From contig NZ_WGNY01000002.1 of NCBI RefSeq assembly GCF_016124325.1, positions 1 to 64,000 on the forward strand: 64,000 nucleotides of DNA, in the 5' to 3' direction. The translations under genes were made by a program, and so were the position numbers. Position 1 is the stretch's first letter; every line of letters starts with the position of its first letter. Source of the stretch: Phenylobacterium sp. GTDB lineage: Bacteria > Pseudomonadota > Alphaproteobacteria > Caulobacterales > Caulobacteraceae. The notes beneath the pieces were generated by a model, which had not been told where the DNA came from, did not search any database, and worked only from the letters and a program-made list of their open reading frames with translations. This document shows positions 60,926 to 64,000 of the stretch, in pieces.

Positions 60926-61485
60926 TGACTGACCCCGCGCCCCGTGAGCGCCGCCCGCGCCGTCGCCAGGATGATGCGCAGGTCGAACAGGAACGAACGG
61001 CGCGCCAGATATTCGGCGTCCAGCTTCACCTTTTCGGGAATCGGCAGTTCGTCCCGCCCGTTGACCTGGGCCCATCCGGTGACGCCCGGGCGCAGGCGCT
61101 CGACGCCGGCGGCGGTGCGCAGGGCCACGAGGTCGTCCTGGTTGAACAGGGCCGGCCGCGGCCCGACCAGGCTCATGTCGCCCACCAGAACGCTCCAGAG
61201 CTGGGGCAGCTCGTCGAGGCTGGTGCGGCGCAGGAACCGGCCCAGCGGCGTGATCCAGCGGCCGGGATCCTCCAGCAGGTGGGTGGCCACGTCGGGCGTG
61301 TCGGTGCGCATGGTCCGGAACTTCGGCATCCGGAAGAGGCGGTTGCCCTGCCCCACCCGCCGCGACCAGTGCAGCGCCGGCCCGGGGGAATCGAGGCGCA
61401 CGGCCAGACCGAGCGCGAGCAGCACCGGCCAGCCGATCAGCAGGCCGGCGAGCGCCACGATGATGTCGAAGCCCCGCTTGAGCAC
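60922..61485 (-). CDS. polyprenyl-phosphate sugar phosphotransferase (PglC/WcaJ type)
   Basis: 187 aa, the short mono-topic PglC form. A single re-entrant hydrophobic N-terminus (DIIVALAGLLIGWPVLLAL) is followed by KFRTMRTD, the catalytic Asp-Glu in RRTSLDELPQLWSVL, and GDMSLVGPRPAL. It starts polysaccharide or glycan assembly by moving a sugar phosphate to undecaprenyl phosphate. No glycosyltransferase cluster adjoins in the window, which is odd for such an enzyme. The stop comes from the repeat at its 3' end. Confidence 0.92.
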   Translation of the reverse strand: MLKRGFDIIVALAGLLIGWPVLLALGLAVRLDSPGPALHWSRRVGQGNRLFRMPKFRTMRTDTPDVATHLLEDPGRWITPLGRFLRRTSLDELPQLWSVLVGDMSLVGPRPALFNQDDLVALRTAAGVERLRPGVTGWAQVNGRDELPIPEKVKLDAEYLARRSFLFDLRIILATARAALTGRGVSH

Positions 61486-61522
61486 GGAGCGTAGTTAGCC
61501 GCCCGCGCGCGGGCGCGCCACG

Positions 61523-62077
61523 TCAGGCTTTGTCGGCGCCGGGCGCGGCCTTGCGGCTGCGGGGCTTCGGCGCGGGCGCGGCGGCCGATTCGGGCTCGGC
61601 CTCGGCCGCGGCCTCGACGGGCGGCTCGGGGGCCGCGGCGACCTCGGGTTCCGGCTCCGATGCCGTCGGCAGCCCGCGGGGGGCCTCGATGATCTCCTCG
61701 GCGGCCGCCTCGTCCAGGACCGGTTCGGCCACGGCTTCCGCCGCCGCTTCCAGCACCGGGGCCGGTTCGTCGACCACGGGCTCGGGCGCGGCCTCGACGA
61801 CCGGCTCCGCCACCGGCTCCTCGATCGACAGCGCCACCATCTCGGCGACCTCGACGACGACCGGCTCGGGCTCGACCCGCGCTTCGGGCGTCGCCGTGAC
61901 GGCGGCGCCGAGCAGCGCTTCCAGGTTCACCGGCCGGGTCCAGCGCGTCATCCACCAGAAGGCGACCCCGCCGGCGGCGGCGGCTCCGAAATAGCTCCAG
62001 AGCGGCGACGCCACGCCGACGAGGAGCTGAGGGCTCACGGGGGTCTTGGGCATTTCGGGGGGTTCGAAGAAGGCCAT
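61523..62077 (-). CDS. membrane-anchored Ala/Glu/Pro-rich low-complexity protein
   Basis: 184 aa. A short N-terminus (MAFFEPPEMPKTPVSPQLL), one membrane helix (about 24-42, YFGAAAAGGVAFWWMTRW), then about 130 residues almost wholly of Ala, Glu, Pro and Val (repeats such as EPVVEAAPEPVVDEPAP), ending in a basic tail (PKPRSRKAAPG). A disordered acidic spacer or tether is likely. No family recognised. The ATG has an AGGAG RBS. Confidence 0.75.
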   Translation of the reverse strand: MAFFEPPEMPKTPVSPQLLVGVASPLWSYFGAAAAGGVAFWWMTRWTRPVNLEALLGAAVTATPEARVEPEPVVVEVAEMVALSIEEPVAEPVVEAAPEPVVDEPAPVLEAAAEAVAEPVLDEAAAEEIIEAPRGLPTASEPEPEVAAAPEPPVEAAAEAEPESAAAPAPKPRSRKAAPGADKA

Positions 62078-62143
62078 GGAAGAGCTCCTGCGCCACATTG
62101 TGCGTCGCAGCATAACACCCCGCCATCCTTCGCAGTTGCGAAA

Positions 62144-62971
62144 TTATTGTGGCGGGAGGCCGTAGACCCGCGCCCCGCCCCCGGCGCCTAAGGCTTGCGC
62201 GACCCAGCCGCAGATCGCGGCAAGCGGGCCCGACAGGTCGGGGCCGCCGACCATGACCAGGGCGCAGCCGTTCATCTTCATCGGGTTGTCCAGCGGCCGC
62301 ACCCGCGCCTCGGCCACCAGCAGCGGACCGCCGACCTCGTCCTCCAGGTCCCGCAGGAACGCGTCGAAGGTCTCCAGGTCCTTGAGCGGCAGCCAAACCA
62401 GGGCCTGGACGGCGGGGTTGCGCCGCCGAAGGCCCGCCAGCGTCTCGACGATGCGCGAATAGTCGTCGGGCTGCTCGAACGGCGGATCGATCAGGACGAA
62501 CACCCGGCCCTGGCGCGGGCATTCGGCGACCGCGGCGGCGTAGCCGTCGGCGGCCACGGCGCGCACGCCGGCCTTGCCCTTCAGCGCCTCGCACAGGGCG
62601 GCGTGCTCCTCGGCGCGCAGCTCGCAGGCCAGGTAGTGGTCGCCGGGCCGCAGCGCGCCCGCGATCAGCCACGGCGAGCCGGGATAGCGCCGCACGGCCC
62701 CGCCCGGATTCAGCGCCGCCACGGCCGCGACGAGCGGGCCGAACTCGGCCGGCGCGTCCGCCGCCGCCATCAGCCGCGCGATCCCCGCCTCCGCTTCCCC
62801 GGACTTGCGCGCCTCGGCCCCGGCCAGGTCGTAGAGCCCGCGCCCGGCATGGGTGTCGATGACCATGAGCGGCCCGCCGTCGGCGGTCAGGTCGGCCAGC
62901 AGGCGCAGGAGCGCGGCGTGCTTCACCAGGTCGGCGAAGTTCCCGGCGTGGAAGGCGTGGCGGTAGTTCAA
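62144..62971 (-). CDS. rlmJ: 23S rRNA (adenine(2030)-N6)-methyltransferase
   Basis: 275 aa. The N-terminal NYRHAFHAGNFADLVKHAALLRLL is the RlmJ signature, and VIDTHAGRGLYDL is the SAM site. The catalytic N6-methylase motif is DPPFEQ. It methylates A2030 of 23S rRNA in E. coli. The start is TTG at 62969-62971, at the exact family N-terminus. Confidence 0.93.
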   Translation of the reverse strand: MNYRHAFHAGNFADLVKHAALLRLLADLTADGGPLMVIDTHAGRGLYDLAGAEARKSGEAEAGIARLMAAADAPAEFGPLVAAVAALNPGGAVRRYPGSPWLIAGALRPGDHYLACELRAEEHAALCEALKGKAGVRAVAADGYAAAVAECPRQGRVFVLIDPPFEQPDDYSRIVETLAGLRRRNPAVQALVWLPLKDLETFDAFLRDLEDEVGGPLLVAEARVRPLDNPMKMNGCALVMVGGPDLSGPLAAICGWVAQALGAGGGARVYGLPPQ

Positions 62972-63037
62972 GGCGGTGCGCTGGCTCCCCGGCGATCAGG
63001 TGGCGAATAGCACGGCGCCCGACGGGCGGCCCGCGCG

Positions 63038-64000
63038 CTATCGGCGGTAGGTGAAGCCCACGCGGAAGGTGCGGGGCGCGGCGAAGCTCTCGGTCCCGTC
63101 GCCGGTCTCGCCCACCTCCAGCTTCTCGTCGAAGAGGTTGTCGGCCGCCACATAGGCTTCGACGGCCTCGGTGACGCGCCAGGCGGCGCGGGCGTCGAAT
63201 TGCAGCCCGGCCGACAGCCGGCGGCTGTTGAGGTCGTCCTCGAACCGGGCGCTCTCGTAGCGCAGGTCGGCCGAAAGGCTCAGCGCGTCGGCCGGACGCA
63301 AGGTCAGTCCGCCCGTGACCGTCCACTTGGGCGTCTGCGCCGGGCGCAGGCCGGTGAGCTGCGGCAGCACGCTTCCACCGCGCACCTCGGCGTCGGTGTA
63401 GGCCATGGCCGCACGCCAGGAGACGGCCGCCCCCGCTTCGCCGGACGCCTCGCCCTCGACGCCCCAGGCCTTGATCTCGCCGGCGTTCCGGCGCTGGCGC
63501 AGCGTGCCGCCCGCCGGCACGAAGCCCGCGGTCGGGAAGGTCCCCGGCCCGACGCCGATGGTGACGTTGGCGATCGGATCCTTCAGGCGGTTGTAGAAGA
63601 CGTCGGCGCTCCAGCGGACCGGCCCCTCTCCGCCAAGGCCCAGCTCGGCGCCCTGGAGCGTTTCCGGCTTGAGGTCGGGATTGGCCTCGGTGATGTCGTT
63701 GCCCACCCGGAACGGTCGGTGCAGCTCGTTCAGCGTCGGCGCGCGGAACCCGGCGTAGGCCGCCGCGCGCAGGTAGAGCGCTTCCGACACGGCATAGCGC
63801 ACGCCCACCCGGCCCGTGGGCGTGGTGTCGCTGCGGTTGGCCGCCCCTTGGTCCAGCAGCAGCGTTCCGGTGGTGGTGTCCCATTCGCGCCGCACGGCGT
63901 CGTAGGCCCGGCTGCGGTCCAGGCGCACGCCGCCGGTGACGATCCACGGCCCCTCGTCGTAGGCCGCCTCGGCGTAGACGCCGGCCACCAGGGTCTTGCC
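63038..64000 (-). CDS. TonB-dependent receptor, C-terminal beta-barrel part (cut by window end)
   Basis: About 320 residues are seen; the plug and N-terminus lie beyond 64000. Barrel strands alternate, with FRAPTLNELHRPFRVGNDITEANPDLKPET as the strongest family block (read as YAGFRAPTLNELHRPF and NPDLKPET). It ends VGFTYRR. The PTLNELHRPFRVG type is common among receptors for vitamin B12-like or unknown ligands. It would draw energy from a TonB such as the one at 37112. Confidence 0.92.
   Translation of the reverse strand, partial: GKTLVAGVYAEAAYDEGPWIVTGGVRLDRSRAYDAVRREWDTTTGTLLLDQGAANRSDTTPTGRVGVRYAVSEALYLRAAAYAGFRAPTLNELHRPFRVGNDITEANPDLKPETLQGAELGLGGEGPVRWSADVFYNRLKDPIANVTIGVGPGTFPTAGFVPAGGTLRQRRNAGEIKAWGVEGEASGEAGAAVSWRAAMAYTDAEVRGGSVLPQLTGLRPAQTPKWTVTGGLTLRPADALSLSADLRYESARFEDDLNSRRLSAGLQFDARAAWRVTEAVEAYVAADNLFDEKLEVGETGDGTESFAAPRTFRVGFTYRR

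Overview
The window is about 70% GC, densely coding DNA from the chromosome of an alphaproteobacterium. The best fit is the order Caulobacterales, probably near Phenylobacterium or Caulobacter. The support is a PEPxxWA-CTERM secreted protein, two DUF2336 proteins, an HWE-type histidine kinase, a MatB/amidase pair, a TonB protein with a TonB-dependent receptor, many GTG/TTG starts, and GC-rich dispersed palindromic repeats of the kind common in this order. No rRNA, insertion sequence, integrase, prophage or CRISPR array is visible. No gap between genes exceeds 300 bases.

Layout. 1-4.1 kb: tRNA-Tyr, an RlmB-type rRNA methylase, a secreted beta-propeller PEP-CTERM protein and an HTH regulator. 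3.3-7.7 kb: two tandem TerC-like membrane proteins, methionyl-tRNA synthetase, a lipoprotein and a DUF486 membrane protein. 7.8-11.7 kb: a complete polyamine ABC importer (potFGHI) with start/stop overlaps throughout. 11.9-14.6 kb: amidase, tRNA-Thr, a YaiI-like protein and a cytochrome c lipoprotein. 14.8-19.3 kb: an RND efflux pump and its adaptor, with no outer-membrane channel gene. 19.5-24 kb: class II aldolase, a divergent selU/selD pair (selenium for tRNA 2-selenouridine) and glycerol kinase.

24-37 kb is rich in signalling genes: two DUF2336 proteins, NAD kinase, a lone Hpt protein, and a membrane hybrid 'histidine kinase' whose phospho-accepting His is replaced by Asp. It also holds a DUF4118-PAS-HWE kinase, a MocR regulator with a striking palindromic operator, a lytic transglycosylase and TonB. 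37.8-48.4 kb: acyl-CoA dehydrogenase/FAD oxidase, hemerythrin, two paralogous membrane proteins, a divergent LysR/FMN-reductase pair, a large hybrid kinase, an RNA methylase and a thioesterase. 48.5-55.8 kb: an acyl-CoA/CoA-transferase operon, a LuxR regulator, and divergent malonyl-CoA synthetase and amidase genes suited to malonamate/malonate use. 55.9-64 kb: PAP2 phosphatase, a 58-residue small protein, lactate dehydrogenase, cytochrome b561 with cytochrome c', a sugar phosphotransferase, RlmJ and the C-terminal part of a TonB-dependent receptor.

The parts most worth a second look are the degenerate DivL-like kinase with its DUF2336/Hpt neighbours, a palindromic repeat inserted in frame inside the MatB gene, a two-copy 116-base structured repeat that supplies the stop codon of each adjacent gene, the MocR operator, and the several foldback repeats in intergenic regions. 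All functions are from sequence reading alone; no database search was run.
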